Assembly: GCA_907163375.1 (NCBI GenBank)
Contig: CAJQUW010001638.1
Span: forward strand, 62,001 to 126,000
From: Prostheceraeus crozeri
Lineage: Eukaryota > Platyhelminthes > Polycladida > Euryleptidae
Reading direction: 5' to 3'
Length of the DNA: 64,000 nt
Positions 9,632-21,654 of the stretch are shown here, in pieces (position 1 is the first letter of the stretch; each line of letters begins with the position of its first letter). The position numbers and the translations under genes are program-made. The notes under the pieces are model-generated. The model made no database searches. It saw nothing but the letters and a program-made list of their open reading frames with translations, and was not told the origin of the DNA.

Positions 9632-12600
9632 CAGGGACGCAGCAGTGAATTTTTCCTAAGGGGGGTCCGACAAATTTTCAGATAAAATATCGTTAAAAAT
9701 CAATTCATGATATATTATGAAATATTACGTAATTGCTTTCCAGTATTGACTTGTTTATCAGGCAGAGCCGCTCATAGTTCATTGATATAAATACCCCTTA
9801 TTGTCTCTGCAATTTCCGACTTTACGCGATAGGCATACATGCTGTATTAAAAGAGAAAACATTAATTCCGCCATGAATGCTGTGCATTTCAGTGCCTTGG
9901 GGGAAATCTTACCCAAACGCCCATATGGTCCAAAAATGTGTGACCGGTTGTCTTTGAAGATAAACTCCCTACATACCTCCTCCAAATCTAAGGTCCACGC
10001 TAACTCTTTATGAATGTACAGGACTGCCAAGTGATAGAGTCGTTGACCCAAGCCAAGTAAAGAGGCGGCGCAAGCTGGAAAAGCTGCGCTCTGCAGATGC
10101 GGTTGTAGGAGAAACAACGGTAACTAAACGAACCAATATCTCCAAACTTTCATTGTTCAAAACTTCTATAATGCATGCAAATTTTATGGAGCACCAGGTT
10201 AATTCTAATACTGGTGATAAAGAATTTCAGACAGACTTGCCTAGGCCTCCTCATTCACGTAGAGCAGAAAGAATGAATGAATAAATGACAGAATAGACAG
10301 AATAAATGAATTTATTATTATTTGAATTATACAGTGAAATATCAATTTGATCGAATTCATATAGCCTATTTCGGTGCAAGGGCCCGACAACTGGCGCAAA
10401 TAGAAGAATCAGTGCACCGCGCACAGCCCCAATTTTTTGTAGAAGTCCCTTAGTTTGATGTCTCCTTAATTTCAGAATCATGCAATTGAAATATGTAAGG
10501 GGTTTCTAATGTCCAAAAGTCGTAAGCATTCATTTAGGACATTTACATTACTGACATTTCGTCTCAGTTAGTCTACCAATGCCAGCTTATAGTGCGTTTT
10601 GAAAACAGAATGTAAATAGAAGAATTGAGTATGCCTTCCCCCTCCCCCCGCCTACACAGCCCATTTAGGACTATGGAAGTGCATTTTCCAGCCTCTACCT
10701 CAGTCAAAGAAAAACGTCAACTGAATGAGGAACAGAATGAACTGAAAAATTCCCCCGTTCAAACGCACTGGTTGAAACCATGCACAACTAATATAAGTCG
10801 GTTTTCTGCTTCCATTCAAAATACCGGTAATTTATCGTTGAGTCAGACAAACATAGACAATCAGAGAAAAGCGTTCATCAGTTTCAAACGTCAAAGGATC
10901 GATCAAATTAGCTTTTCATAGATCGTGCCCGTAAGATGAATATCTAATTTTTAGGCATATGCACAAATATGTATATAAAAGTATATACAGACCCCTGGAC
11001 CGAAAGATCGCTAGGCCAACAACTTAACCAACAACACGGAGAACATGAAATACAGGAAATTAAAATAGTAATGCAGTCTTACAGGAAATCAAGATACTGT
11101 TGGACTAAACACAAAATTGTTTGCATTCGCATCATGAAATTGCTTTCAAAATTTGCAACTTGGTTCAACATACTTAACAAATTTCCTACTAGATCCAAAG
11201 AATCCATATCATGCAGCAACGCGGTAAAAATATTTCTTGCATATTGTGGTTCATTGTAAGCCTCTTCTCGATCAATTTTTTATTATATTTGCTGATCGCC
11301 TTATATCTAATAGAGAATTGAAAATTATGCAAACAATTTATTATTGCCAAATTTTGTTTGGCCTGTAGCATATGTAATGCTTTAAATACAAATAGCCATT
11401 TTTAACTGAAAATTCCAAGTCACTGATTTCGATTGATTAATGTGTCAATTAGGTCATCATTTAGGTTAATTCCTGCATGGCGACTGCAAAATTTCTGTAC
11501 TTTTTAATGTTATACGTGTACTCCTGTGGCAACCATAACACTCATGCAATACGAAAGATGATTGAGTCGAATGAGATATGCTGCTTAAAGCGAATATACA
11601 CATAACTTAATGGAATTGATAGCTATCGAATACCATAATGGAATGTTTGAATGTGTGTTGAATTATAATGATAATAAGGGTATAGGCTACCACACTGAAT
11701 TAGAAGTTATGTATTGAAAATTTTGAAATGTAATATTGATTTAAATAATGTAAAATTCTTTTACTAATAATCCTTTTAAATTATTTAGTACACAACTTCT
11801 GATTCAGTGTGGACTTATCAATATTTTTCATGCATTAATTTAAGACTGCAGCATTTCGTACATTTCATGCTAAAAGAACCGCATTTTGTGAATAATGCAC
11901 ATTGTAATTCTTACCAATACATATCCAAAGTTCGCATTCATTTGGTTCCAGTGACAGACAGTTCCTCTACCTTTCTTTTCTTGCTTTCTTGAAAGCAAGG
12001 CATTGTAAAAGCGAGACGAATCAGACGATAGTCGAAGAATTTCGTAAATAAAAAATATATTCCAAATGTAAATGGGTGCACGACACACGCTGAAGATTCT
12101 TGTCAGTAATGAATTTCAAAATGAATTCGAATATCAGTGCTTCACAGTTCACATACACTTTTCACAAATCAAGGATTGAATGAAAGGTGTATGACAAAGT
12201 CCACTACGTTAATCAATCTTCCACATGTTTAATGGAAATTGGCCGGAGGGCTCTATGTGTGATGCCCGCCAAATGGGATCTCGTGTCTCGCTAATGCATT
12301 GCACAGTAGGTGTTGCACATGTAGCGCGTTGACGCTTTAAGTTTAATAACGATGCCAGATTTCTTGACTTATCTCGTAAGAATGTGCCAGTCTATGGAAT
12401 GAAAGTCTTTATTAACATTGCCATTTGCATGCTCTAAATTGAGGAAAATAAAGTGAAACGGATGAAGAATTAGTCAAAATTTCAGATATGTAGGTTTATC
12501 AAAGCACACGGTCTCCTCCGGCATGATTATGCGTGCTTAACAAGGCTTTTCTACAGTTTAGGGGATAGAATAGCTCACAGATGGATAATTTGTTTGGCAA

Positions 12601-12750
12601 GATGGGCAAAAATGATTTTCGTAATTTAGTGACAAGTGACAAAGTGGAATGGAAAATGGAAATCATGCGGTTCCAACAGGGGTCCGACCCCCGTTGGAAA
12701 ATTCTGGAGGGGGTCCGGACCCCCTGACCCCCCTAGATGCTGCGCCCCTG
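9632..12750. mobile_element. 3.1-kb hAT-like DNA element, no transposase
   Basis: The element is bounded by CAGGGACGCAGCA at 9632 and, on the other strand, CAGGGGCGCAGCA at 12750. Subterminal G-runs (AGGGGGGTC) occur at both ends. The flanks carry a perfect 8-bp target duplication, TCGGAAAC, at 9624-9631 and 12751-12758. CAGGG-type termini with 8-bp duplications are typical of the hAT superfamily. No open frame inside shows a hAT transposase, zinc finger or dimerisation motif; the longest are about 100 residues without recognisable domains. It is therefore non-autonomous. The interior is AT-rich and of unknown origin. Confidence 0.8.
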
Positions 12751-13151
12751 TCGGAAACAATATCAGATTGAGTGACACATGGATTAAATAATACAACCTT
12801 CGCCGTGGTGAAGAATTCCTCGAACGAAAGCAATTTTTCATCCGCGATAGATTTGCATGTACGGAAATTGATATATTTATCCAGTGAAAATCGAAATCAG
12901 AAGAGCAGAACTTCTGGTGAATGAAGCCATCAATACATACTTGATCTCCATAGACAATATGACTTGTCGCTGTTTTCCAACTGCGTGTTTCGATCTCAAT
13001 ATTTCTCATATTTCTTTGTCGATTACTTTCGTCGCAACATGTAAGTATCACCATGCAAATTCATGTTTTAATATGTAATTAAATGAAATAAGAGCTTTAT
13101 GTATATAAGTGGTGTGCAAAAGAATTCATTCAGACGCTAACAATCGAAACA

Positions 13152-13461
13152 CTAGAATTATTGTGGTTATCGGAAAATTCAAGTTGATCAAATTTGAATC
13201 AACTCGATATATTTCAATGGCTCACTGCTATCCTAATCAGGAGCAAAAGATATATATACTATACAAGAATATTTACTATGATGGTGATTCAAAATACGCA
13301 AAGAAATCATAAATCACGCATATCAATTAACACTATCATTTTGAATCACTACCATTCTCGTAATCCTTTGCTCCTGAAGATAATAGCTCTGAACTATTGA
13401 AATATATCGAGCTGATGTAAATTAAATCAACTTGACTTTTCCGAAAACTATAGCAGTCTAG
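13152..13461. repeat. Inverted-repeat (foldback) element
   Basis: Arms of about 100 bp face each other, starting CTAGA and sharing TCGGAAAA, TCAAGTTGAT, CTCGATATATTTCAAT and CAGGAGCAAA. The central region is AT-rich and non-coding. It looks like a MITE with long terminal inverted repeats; no target duplication was resolved. Confidence 0.75.
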
Positions 13462-13931
13462 GGCCAAACCACATAGAGCGATCAATTTTAGTGTAGTATG
13501 AATTTCTTATTTTGTAATTCCGTTCTGTCATCAAGAATTGGGAAAACGCATTGTCTAGTGCATTACTAATGTGAAAAGTTGTGATGCAGTGGCTTTGTAC
13601 TATAAACCAAAATCAGTATGGAATTTTTGAAATGATTAGGTTTCTTTTCATATATTCCATATAGGCCTATAAAATACTGATGGTTAAGCCCATTGCATTC
13701 TCTACTATATATCGTGATATTGACAAATAAACTGACAATTTACATGCTATTTTACATTTGTCAATAGGCTATCTGATCGGCCTAATATGCCCTAAGTAGT
13801 ATTATAACTTTTGCATGTATTTGCATTGAGGCATAATTATATGCATGATGCAGTAATGCTCATAATTTATTTTAAAACATAAAAATTTATGTCTTACATA
13901 TAATGTTGAAGGCTAGGAACAAGAGGTAATT

Positions 13932-14202
13932 CAATTTTCTTGGCATTGTGCTAAAAACAAGCGGGTCACTCCTTCTCTTTATTTGCCTTCATAAAGCAAT
14001 GTACAATAAAATTTGAGTAGGTAAAAACCACGGCTCTTCGTGTCACAGACACATCAAAAGGTGGGGACCCACTTTTTGATGTGTCTGTGACACGAAGCGC
14101 CGTGGTTTTTACCTACTCAAATTTTGTTGTACATTGCTTTATGAAGGCAAATATAAAGAAGGAGTGACCCGCTTGTTTCTAGCACAATGCCAAGAAAAAT
14201 TG
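13932..14202. repeat. Near-perfect 271-bp palindrome
   Basis: Two arms of about 135 bp are separated by only a few bases (around GGGGACCC at 14062-14070). By eye they differ at about seven positions. Shared blocks include CTTGGCATTGTGCTA, CAAGCGGGTCACTCC, CATAAAGCAATGTACAA and CGTGTCACAGACACATC. A transcript would form one very long hairpin. The short frame at 14134-14322 is a by-product of one arm. Confidence 0.9.
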
Positions 14203-16046
14203 TTTTACATATTTTTACATACGATAATGCCGAAGAATCGATCATATCACATGTTATGTTGCCATTTCAGGGTGACCAATTCGTGTGAGAATATCTTCGA
14301 ACCAGCATCTACATGTGCTTGACCATCTAGTTCGTCAGGCGACTGTTTCCGGACTAGGAAAATCTAGAGCTAATAAGTAAGTAAGAAAAGGCTTTCGGCT
14401 AGCTTGTGTGACTTAATTTTCGTAACTTGAATTTCATGTATAATATTAACCTTTGTCCACCCTTTCTTCTGGATCATTCAACAATTTTACATTATTATTC
14501 AATGATAGGTAGGCATACATCTAGTGGGCTTCAAATGTGCGAAGGAAGTGATGATGCATGAGACCCGCAATCAACCATCTTTTAATTGAAAGTATTCTAC
14601 AATTGAAAGTGTTTTCATAATGTTGTCTCATTTCTCGCAATTGCAATTATGAAATATTTTGTAGCATTTCTGTCATAACATGCAAGCTAGAGATGCATGC
14701 CGGCATTCTTTATTGTTTATATAACTTTTTTATTATGAAATAACTTGATAAAACTTTTCATTTGCTCTTCGGTTTAGACTTAATTGAGTAAAATATTTCA
14801 TACACCTAGTGTAGGCCTTTATTCGCTTTTTCATATATTGTTTGACTGCAATGTGCTAGCGATTTTTTGTCTCTCTCATTAAAGAATCTCGAAACGTTGA
14901 TTCAAAAATCTCTTAATTTGTTTTATTCCTGTGAAAGCTAGAGGCAATTTCAAAAATAATAAAGATCATCAATTGATTGATTGAAGTTATGCATATTCAT
15001 TGAGGTTTAAAAAATTTACTGAATTCTGAAGCAATCTTGAATGTAGGATAAAGTTTCTGTTCAATTCTTTCATGTCGATTTGGTGCAGTAGGCCTAATTG
15101 AAAGAGATGTAAACAATAGCTTTTTGTCAAACATCATACCGCAAAGCAAAACACAAGTAGGCGTAACTGAATGATGGTAAAACATACGGCCTATAAGTTG
15201 CAATTACATATAAATTTGTAGCATAAAAACAAATTCAAAAGTGACAGCAATTTAAATTGAGTTGATGAAAGAAATCTCATTGTTATCCATATCACTGTCA
15301 TTGTATAATCACTTAATTATCATTCCAACTCTTCAATGATGCATTTTTATATGAATCAGCAATGAAGTATGAAAGACTTTTTGAACGCATGGTAGATACT
15401 CAACATACTTGATTCTATATCAAGCTCTTCTGAAAATTTAGCACAGTGATATCAGACACTATTCAAAATTTAGACCAAGTGTAGCTTCCTATACGAGTTC
15501 CCCCTTTTGACGAGCACACTTGGTAAAATGGGTAAAAATCAGTTATGTGACTTCGATTAGATTTTAATCGAGGTCGAGGTTGTTCTCGATATAAGTTACA
15601 TAACTTTGATTGACTTTGGCACCGGGCACTTGCATGAAAGGAAAACGAAGACTTTGTGTTTATCAAGTTATTGATCATATTGTGTCAACACATTGAAAAT
15701 CTGATTATTATCTATGATAGCTTTAATAATTACTACCTCATGGTATGCTTGTGTATGAAAACATAAATAGACCTATGCGTTATACTAACAATTGTAGATA
15801 AATAGATAGCAATTTTTAACGGACACCCTCGAAACGTTATTCAATACATGACATAAAATCGTTACACGACAATTTTGCAAATAGTCACAAAATTCATTGA
15901 AATCATCTAAAGACATGAGGTCTCCCGTTCAATCTTAACAAGTGCTAACTTTGGACAAAAGAATCTTGCATGCAAATTTCGTTATATGCCCATTATAAAA
16001 ATTGAATGATTGCAAGAAATACTATATGGAAACATGGAAATATACT
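14203..16046. other. No gene recognised
   Basis: AT-rich sequence without coding motifs, clear repeats or RNA genes that I can identify. Confidence 0.5.
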
Positions 16047-16724
16047 ATAGTCCCGCCAGGACGAACCTCTGCATGGAACAAGACACAGAATGTTCTATAT
16101 CCTCTGACTACTACGAAAATGTGCGTCTTCCGAGTTCTAGCGTGTTCCTTTGATTTACAGAAAAGATCAAGGAAATAGACATGTTAGTTGAAGGAAAATT
16201 TTCGATCAATATGTCTGCTTGGTGTGCTTGCTCCGACTATGCGAGTTTGCGGTATGACATGTCTTCTATTGCGTTCTAATCCCGTGCAAAGAACAAATTA
16301 TATATTCGATAATTGCTAGAGTGGTTATAGATGCTCAAGGTTTGAGCTGAAATTTGATCAAAATTTCATACTTACCTTCCTAAGATGCTTGTTGAATCCA
16401 AATTTGTTTGGTTTGGTAGGAAAAAGTAGATGAATGACTTCATGACATGAAGATATATCATGCCGCAAACTAGGCCTATTAGCGCTAAGTTAATACATCT
16501 CGCATAGTCAGGGCAAACACACCAAACCGACATTTCGGTCGAAAACTTCGATTTTTCTTCAATTAGCATGTCCTCTTTCTTTGAACTTGTCTGCATATCA
16601 AAGGAACTCGTTAGAACTCGGCAGGCGCGCATTTTCGTAGTAGTCATAGAGTTTAGAACATTCATTGAAAGTCTCATCTTCGGTCTCGTTCCATGCAAAA
16701 GCCCGTCCTGGCGGATGGACTATT
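16047..16724. repeat. Large foldback element with arms over 200 bp
   Basis: The left arm (16047 to about 16265) begins ATAGTCCCGCCAGGACG. The right arm (about 16445-16724), read on the other strand, begins ATAGTCCATCCGCCAGGACG. Shared blocks include TTCGTAGTAGTCA, TCAAAGGAAC, CTCGCATAGTC and GCCGCAAACT. The right arm has a short extra segment near 16470-16500. There is no coding potential beyond frames generated by the arms. Confidence 0.8.
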
Positions 16725-17523
16725 TGTATCTTTACCTAGTATTTGCTATAATCATTATCATGTCCAAAAATGTCCGAGAAATAGGCATAAAGGAGTAAAT
16801 AAGTATGAATAACAAGGAGGAAATAAAAAATTATGAATAGCAAAATGTTTCTATAATTATCTGACTACTGTTCTGTCCGACATCGATGAAAATCTGCGTA
16901 TTCTAAGTCGAGGTTATTATGATTTCGGTGAATGTGAGAGGAACTAAATTTAGAAATTCAAAATAGCGCATATTAAATGTCCGCCGAATTGCATTGTGCA
17001 AAGCAGCTACTACTTATACTGAAAACTTGCGAAGTGATTAGAACTGCTAAAATTAGCAAAATCGATATTCTAAGCTTACAAATGAGATTGAAACGTTGCA
17101 TCTCATCAGAGAGTGCATTTTGCTACATCACAACTTGACCCAACTTTGTAGCATCAGTAGACAGGAAAATTCTTGCACGTATTCCAAACTAAGTGGTGTC
17201 TAACTGTATATCAGACTAAGTTTTATTTTGTTATAATCTCAAATGCATGAGTACCCTTTTTAAGAATTGATCATCCTTTTTCAGAGGCAATGAGAAAACT
17301 CCATTACAAAAATGGAAATGCCAGGATCAAGAGCTATGAGGGTGACGTGGAAGACGATCAAGTGCCTGATGTGTGCATATGTGCTCGAATAAAATCGTTT
17401 GTGTGATGGTTTGTTTTTTTGCTATTCCGGTATATCGCATTCTGATTTTCATAGTTGCATAGCTGTGGGTAAGTTGGACTGTGTATTGATTGAGGTGCAC
17501 TTTCTCCAATAAGGACTGATAAA
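16725..17523. other. No gene recognised
   Basis: Non-coding, AT-rich. The open frame at 17327-17650 on the minus strand overlaps the GTAGC tract and has no recognisable motif. Confidence 0.45.
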
Positions 17524-17766
17524 ATGTAGCGTAGCGCCAGTGTAGCAGTTGGTGGTGATTAGTAGCGACTACGTAGCGTCGCCGTAGCAGTACGTGGCAT
17601 CCGGTAGCAGATACGTAGCTAGAGTAGCACAAGGTTCTGCTACGTAGCATACCGGTAGCAATTGGCGCTTCAGCGTAGCGGTTGGTTGCATTATAAGGTC
17701 AATTCAGTAGCGGCGACGTTTCAATTGGTAGTAACAAGTAGCACCATGCTACGTAGCAGGAACGTG
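17524..17766. repeat. GTAGC-rich degenerate repeat tract B
   Basis: About fifteen GTAGC pentamers occur in roughly 240 bp, several as the palindrome GCTACGTAGC. The unit is not a strict tandem repeat: spacing varies from 5 to about 30 bp. It directly follows the point where the minus-strand LINE breaks off after its first reverse transcriptase block (near 17800). Confidence 0.75.
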
Positions 17767-17807
17767 GCCTATGCCGCCATTTTTATTGGTTTCGCTATAT
17801 GGCGACG

Positions 17808-18548
17808 CTAACTTATAGAAACGGTTGCAAATTCCGTCAGAGCCCGTAGCTTTATCTCTAAGAACAGAAAAACATCATGCGGGCTAGTTAGGGGACACCA
17901 ATCATCATCATTGTGATTTGAAGTTGTGTCAGATGAATGGTATGGAAAGCGGTCTTCCGAGTGAAAATGTTTTGCAAAAGATTCATTGATAGCTTTAGCT
18001 GCACTCATGGCTTCAGAAAACTCATGTAAAATAGGAGCTAAAGGATTTTTCACTTTATTGCCTTTAACATCAGATACTACACTCCAAATGTTACGAGATG
18101 ATCTTCTTGACCTCTCAACCCAAGACATTTTACACTTCTTGATTTCTTCTTTACATTTATGTTTATAGATATTATACATATGAAAATTTTTACAACGATA
18201 TGCAAACCATCTTTTACTAATCAAATCTTTTAAGTAAGCTGACATCCAAGATTTGTCACGAGTAGACATGGCAATCGATTTACTTGGGATTACAGATAAA
18301 CATGATTGAAACAACGTGTAAAATATTTCAAGCTTTTTATCCAGATCATTAACATGATACAATTCATGAAAGGAACACTTATTTAAGCGAGTGATAAAGT
18401 CCGCAATATGACAACTCTTCAAATCATATAAAGTACGATATTCCTTACAATCAGTGTTAGTGTCAATGTTCACTGGGGATAAAAGTATTTGGCAATGTGA
18501 GCCTCTACGTCTTGAAGTCAATGGAAGACCAACTGAAGCATCCATATA
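17808..18548 (-). pseudogene. LINE ORF2, end of endonuclease and linker
   Basis: The frame opens with MDASVGLPLTSRRRGSHC, where the GSH motif is the C-terminal active-site histidine block of the endonuclease. The EN-RT linker follows, with DKSWMSAYLKDLISKRWFAY. After about residue 235 the frame slips; in the next frame the codons read LRDKATGSDGICNRFYKLAS, the first block of a reverse transcriptase. Nothing of the catalytic palm follows. Confidence 0.8.
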
Positions 18549-19694
18549 CAGATTGTTTCATAAAAAATGGATCACCCTTAAACATCGTCTTAACTTCAAT
18601 TTTGTCTAACTCCGCCAAACTTAAACGAATTTCTCTGAAATTTGGAAGATATGTCAGTTGTGCTTACTAATATCATTGCTTGAAATTTCAAGCATCAATA
18701 TTGAGTTGTTTTCCTGTTACAGATAAAAAAGTAGTAGATAATTGGATCTTCATTTAGCAATGTTGCACAAAATCATACCTCACTCTTCTAAAATTACATT
18801 TGTTTCCTTTGTTATGTAATATGTTGTTCTACAAGCCAAAAGCTATCAAGCAAAACAAAAATAAAGAAAATCGGTCAATCAGAGCCAGTATAGCACCATT
18901 ATTCATCAACAATAATGTAACTGCTACATGTGATTAACTGGACTTCATGTTCCTTAGCTTCCTGACTTCGTTGCGGTGGTGTTGGCAGCACTCCTGATTG
19001 CTTTCAGCTAGAAATCTATCTCTTACCGGTTGAAAACAATACAAAGCACAAATGAACAATAACGAAATCGCATTCACAAAAGGCAAAGTGTCAGCTGGCA
19101 TTTGGACCAATGACCGCTCTGAACTTCACATACAGCAAGGAACCATGAATTCTGAACGCTATGTGAATGTTTTACGAATGAACATTGGCCAAATGACAGA
19201 TCAACTTGGTGATCCATCGACTTGCTTATTTATGGATGATAATGCTACGTGTCACAGAATTAGTAGAGTCAACTTATGCAAGTCTCAATTAGGGCTTAGG
19301 ACATTATCTTGGCCAGCTCTTTCTCCTGATCTGAATCCCATAGAAAATGTATGGAGTATTTTAAAACGTAACGTTCGTCGTTCACTGCTACCTACAGATG
19401 GCGTATCATAACTTACGTCACTGTTAAAAAGAGAGTGGAGAAAGTTAGATCAGTCAAAAATCAACGATATCATCGAATCAATGCCTAGACGAATTGGTAA
19501 TGTCATTGACAATAAGGGTAGGGCCACAAAATATTAGCTTCTTAAGAACCGTTACTGTATCATAGCTCATCAGATTATATAAGGACATTTAAATATATTA
19601 GGGACATGAAATAACATGAAAAATGCTTTCTGTATCATACTTATGTTTTATTTAGTCAAATTTTAGGATGATCCACTTTTTATGAAACGGACTG
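18549..19694 (+). mobile_element. Tc1-like DNA transposon inserted in the LINE
   Basis: The ends are CAGATTGTTTCATAAAAAAT at 18549 and, on the other strand, CAGTCCGTTTCATAAAAAGT at 19694. Both are followed by GGATCA and flanked by TA, the Tc1/mariner target. The element is 1146 bp and carries only the C-terminal half of a transposase. It sits inside the LINE endonuclease codons for LDQIY-MDAS. Confidence 0.9.
19052..19536 (+). pseudogene. Tc1 transposase, C-terminal half (DD34E)
   Basis: The residues include AGIWTNDRSELHIQQGTMNS, then CLFMDDNATCHR (second catalytic Asp) and LSWPALSPDLNPIENVWSIL (catalytic Glu). Thirty-four residues separate the Asp and Glu, the DD34E spacing of Tc1. A stop after PTDGVS at 19409 is followed in the same frame by LTSLLKREWRKLDQSKINDI and SMPRRIGNVIDNKGRATKY, the normal C-terminus. 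The DNA-binding domain and first catalytic Asp are absent, so the copy is inactive. Confidence 0.85.
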
Positions 19695-20254
19695 TATATT
19701 TGGTCTAAAGAACGGCTTACTAGAAAACGATCTAGTATCGAAGTACCTCGAGTAGGCATTAGCACCTTGTCAAATAGATCATGAGAACTTTGCAGGAGAG
19801 ATGTATCAAAGTGATTCAGATCACCACAAAGAATAACATGAATGTCAGAGAATACAACAGTTACATCATCAATGAATTCAATTAAATAATCAGATATCTC
19901 TGTCGAAGAAGCTACACACCTACTCACATCGGGTGGAATATATAGGGCAAGCAAGAGATAATGCGATTCGCATGAAAGTTCACTGAGGCGAGAAGCAATT
20001 AGACGGTTCACTTTGACAGAAGAACGTAGCCACAAAGCTACTCCACCACCAGAGCGTCCAGTTCTATCACATCGCAATAAATGATACCCATTTAAAAGAA
20101 AAAGTGAATCATCATGATTATCATTTACCCAGGTTTCGGTAACTACAAAAATATCAGGATTGAGAAAGTCCTTAGTTATCCGCAAATCATCCATTTTGCC
20201 AGGAGTGGCAATTGAATGAGCATTTAACAGTAGTATTGATGGTGCCTGAAGACG
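19695..20254 (-). pseudogene. LINE ORF2, first part of endonuclease
   Basis: In frame after the ORF1 stop the codons read SILLLNAHSI (Asn motif), then PDIFVVTETWVND (catalytic Glu), RTGRSGGGVALWLRSSVKV, LLALYIPPD and VILCGDLNHFD (Asp/Asn), ending at ILDRFLVSRSLDQIY where the Tc1 element cuts in. Apart from that insertion this stretch has no stop or frameshift. Confidence 0.85.
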
Positions 20255-20968
20255 TCAATCACTGGTTCTCAAAATAATTTTACCGTTCTTCATCATAACA
20301 TTTTCCCCATTGTCGCGACGACACTTTAATTCCTGTCTCAAATTTCGTTCCTACTCTTGCTGCTGCGGGGTTAGATCAGGCTTTAAAAATTTCTTTCGAA
20401 ACTGATTGGTGTCAGAAAGTTTGCCCAATTTCGGCGCTGCTCGCAAGATGAGATCTCTATTAATTTGTCACGAGAGAATTATTTTCATAGGCCTTGGTTT
20501 CTGTCGAGATGTTTTGTTGCCCAGTCGGAAACATCTTTCCACTTTAACATCTTCAATGCCAATTTTTGAGAAGATATTCAATGCATCTTCTTTGCCGCAA
20601 TTAGCACCTGGTGCATTCGTAGTTAACTGCTCAGGCATACCGAAAACAACAATGTTGTTCCTACGATGCTCCCGGTCTTGTAACTCATTCAGAACATCAG
20701 TCTTGAGAGTACTATGAATGCTCTCGCTTACCATGACCAAATTCCTCTCCCATTTAATTTCAGCCTCGGCAATGAGCCGCTTGCTTTCAGAAGTAAGTTC
20801 CCTCCTGATATCCGTAATCGCATCAGACACGGCATCTGCTACAATTTTTTGCAGAGAGGACGAGGAAATCGATGGATTTTGGTCCGCCACATCAACTGCA
20901 TCTTTCAACACTGAAACTAACTGCTTCTTTGTTAATTTGTCTAACTGTGAGACAGACATACGACGCAC
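20255..20968 (-). pseudogene. LINE ORF1, coiled-coil and RRM-like nucleic acid-binding protein
   Basis: The 166 readable residues from 20968 begin MRRMSVSQLDKLTKKQLVSV. A likely coiled coil follows (ITDIRRELTSESKRLIAEAE), then DREHRRNNIVVFGMPEQL, the start of the RRM-like domain of CR1-group ORF1 proteins, and VERCFRLGNK. The frame hits TGA at 20468-20470 and TAG at 20351-20353 but otherwise stays coherent (INRDLILRAAPKLGKLSDT, ERNLRQELKCRRDNGEN) to a terminal TGA at 20255-20257. ORF2 follows at once in the same frame. The start is the first Met of the open frame. Confidence 0.75.
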
Positions 20969-21654
20969 AGTATCAAAAGATAAATATGGCCTCCGTCAGC
21001 CATGATATCACAGCAAGAATTACAAAGCCACAAAAATTTATGAAACTCTGGAACGGGAATCGAACTCTTCAGGGCTCAGGTGGTTTGTCGATGAGAAAGT
21101 GTTCCAGACAACACGGCCACTGAACAGAACTGTCGATTGTTGTTTGCACAACCAAGAAAACGTTAGGTTGAGGAAGAGGAGGTGGAGTAAGGTCACAATT
21201 TATCGCAGCAATATTTTCCCTGCAGAATTTTTCCCTGAGAAGGGAAAGTTTTGGGCAATACTAACGCGGGAAACTGATTGCAGTGATGAATTTGAGAGCA
21301 CGGAAGACGTTGTAGCAGCAGCACTTAATTCAGATTGCGGATGGAGGCGAGATGGGAGAAGTGATGATGTCGACCGATATCAGCGCGAATAAGGGGAGAA
21401 TAAATCCCAGATGCAATATCAGAACAAAGAGATCAATTCGCCGAAGTAATATTCAAAGTTGAATAATGCCGAAAATTCGAAGCGAATCGAAGAGAATTCA
21501 ATAATAATTTGCACGATGCCAACGATCAGGAGACGGTGCAACAAATGATACAAAAATCTTCTGTGTACGGCAACTGTTACCCGGGTAATTTGAGAAAAAC
21601 GCTGTACCGTCGGAGCAAGCCTCAAGACACAACCGTCAGACACAACTGCTGTCT
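20969..21654. other. Probable LINE 5' region and unassigned sequence
   Basis: The first part is likely the 5' leader of the LINE. No coding motif is visible. A 7-bp inverted pair flanks a tRNA-like B-box near 21048-21107, but the span is too short for a tRNA. Confidence 0.4.

Larger units (their letters stand above)
17767..20968 (-). mobile_element. Second non-LTR retrotransposon (CR1-like), interrupted by a Tc1 element
   Basis: Reading from 20968 downward: ORF1 (20968-20255), endonuclease (20254 to 19695), a 1146-bp Tc1 insertion (18549-19694), the rest of the endonuclease and linker (18548 to about 17800), then a break into GTAGC-rich sequence. The reverse transcriptase body is missing. 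Discounting the Tc1 element and one TA, the endonuclease frame is continuous across the insertion point. Confidence 0.85.

Noticed and set aside
14325-14352. Possible permuted hammerhead on the minus strand (GGAAACAGTC followed by CTGACGA)
   Set aside because: No room for stem I between GTC and CTGACGA, and stem II would need extra unpaired bases. Likely chance.
21048-21107. tRNA-like span on the minus strand with CTGGAAC/GTTCCAG ends and a GAGTTCGATTCCC B-box
   Set aside because: Only 60 nt between the paired ends, and the T-stem does not pair well. Too short for a tRNA gene; at most a worn tRNA-derived fragment.
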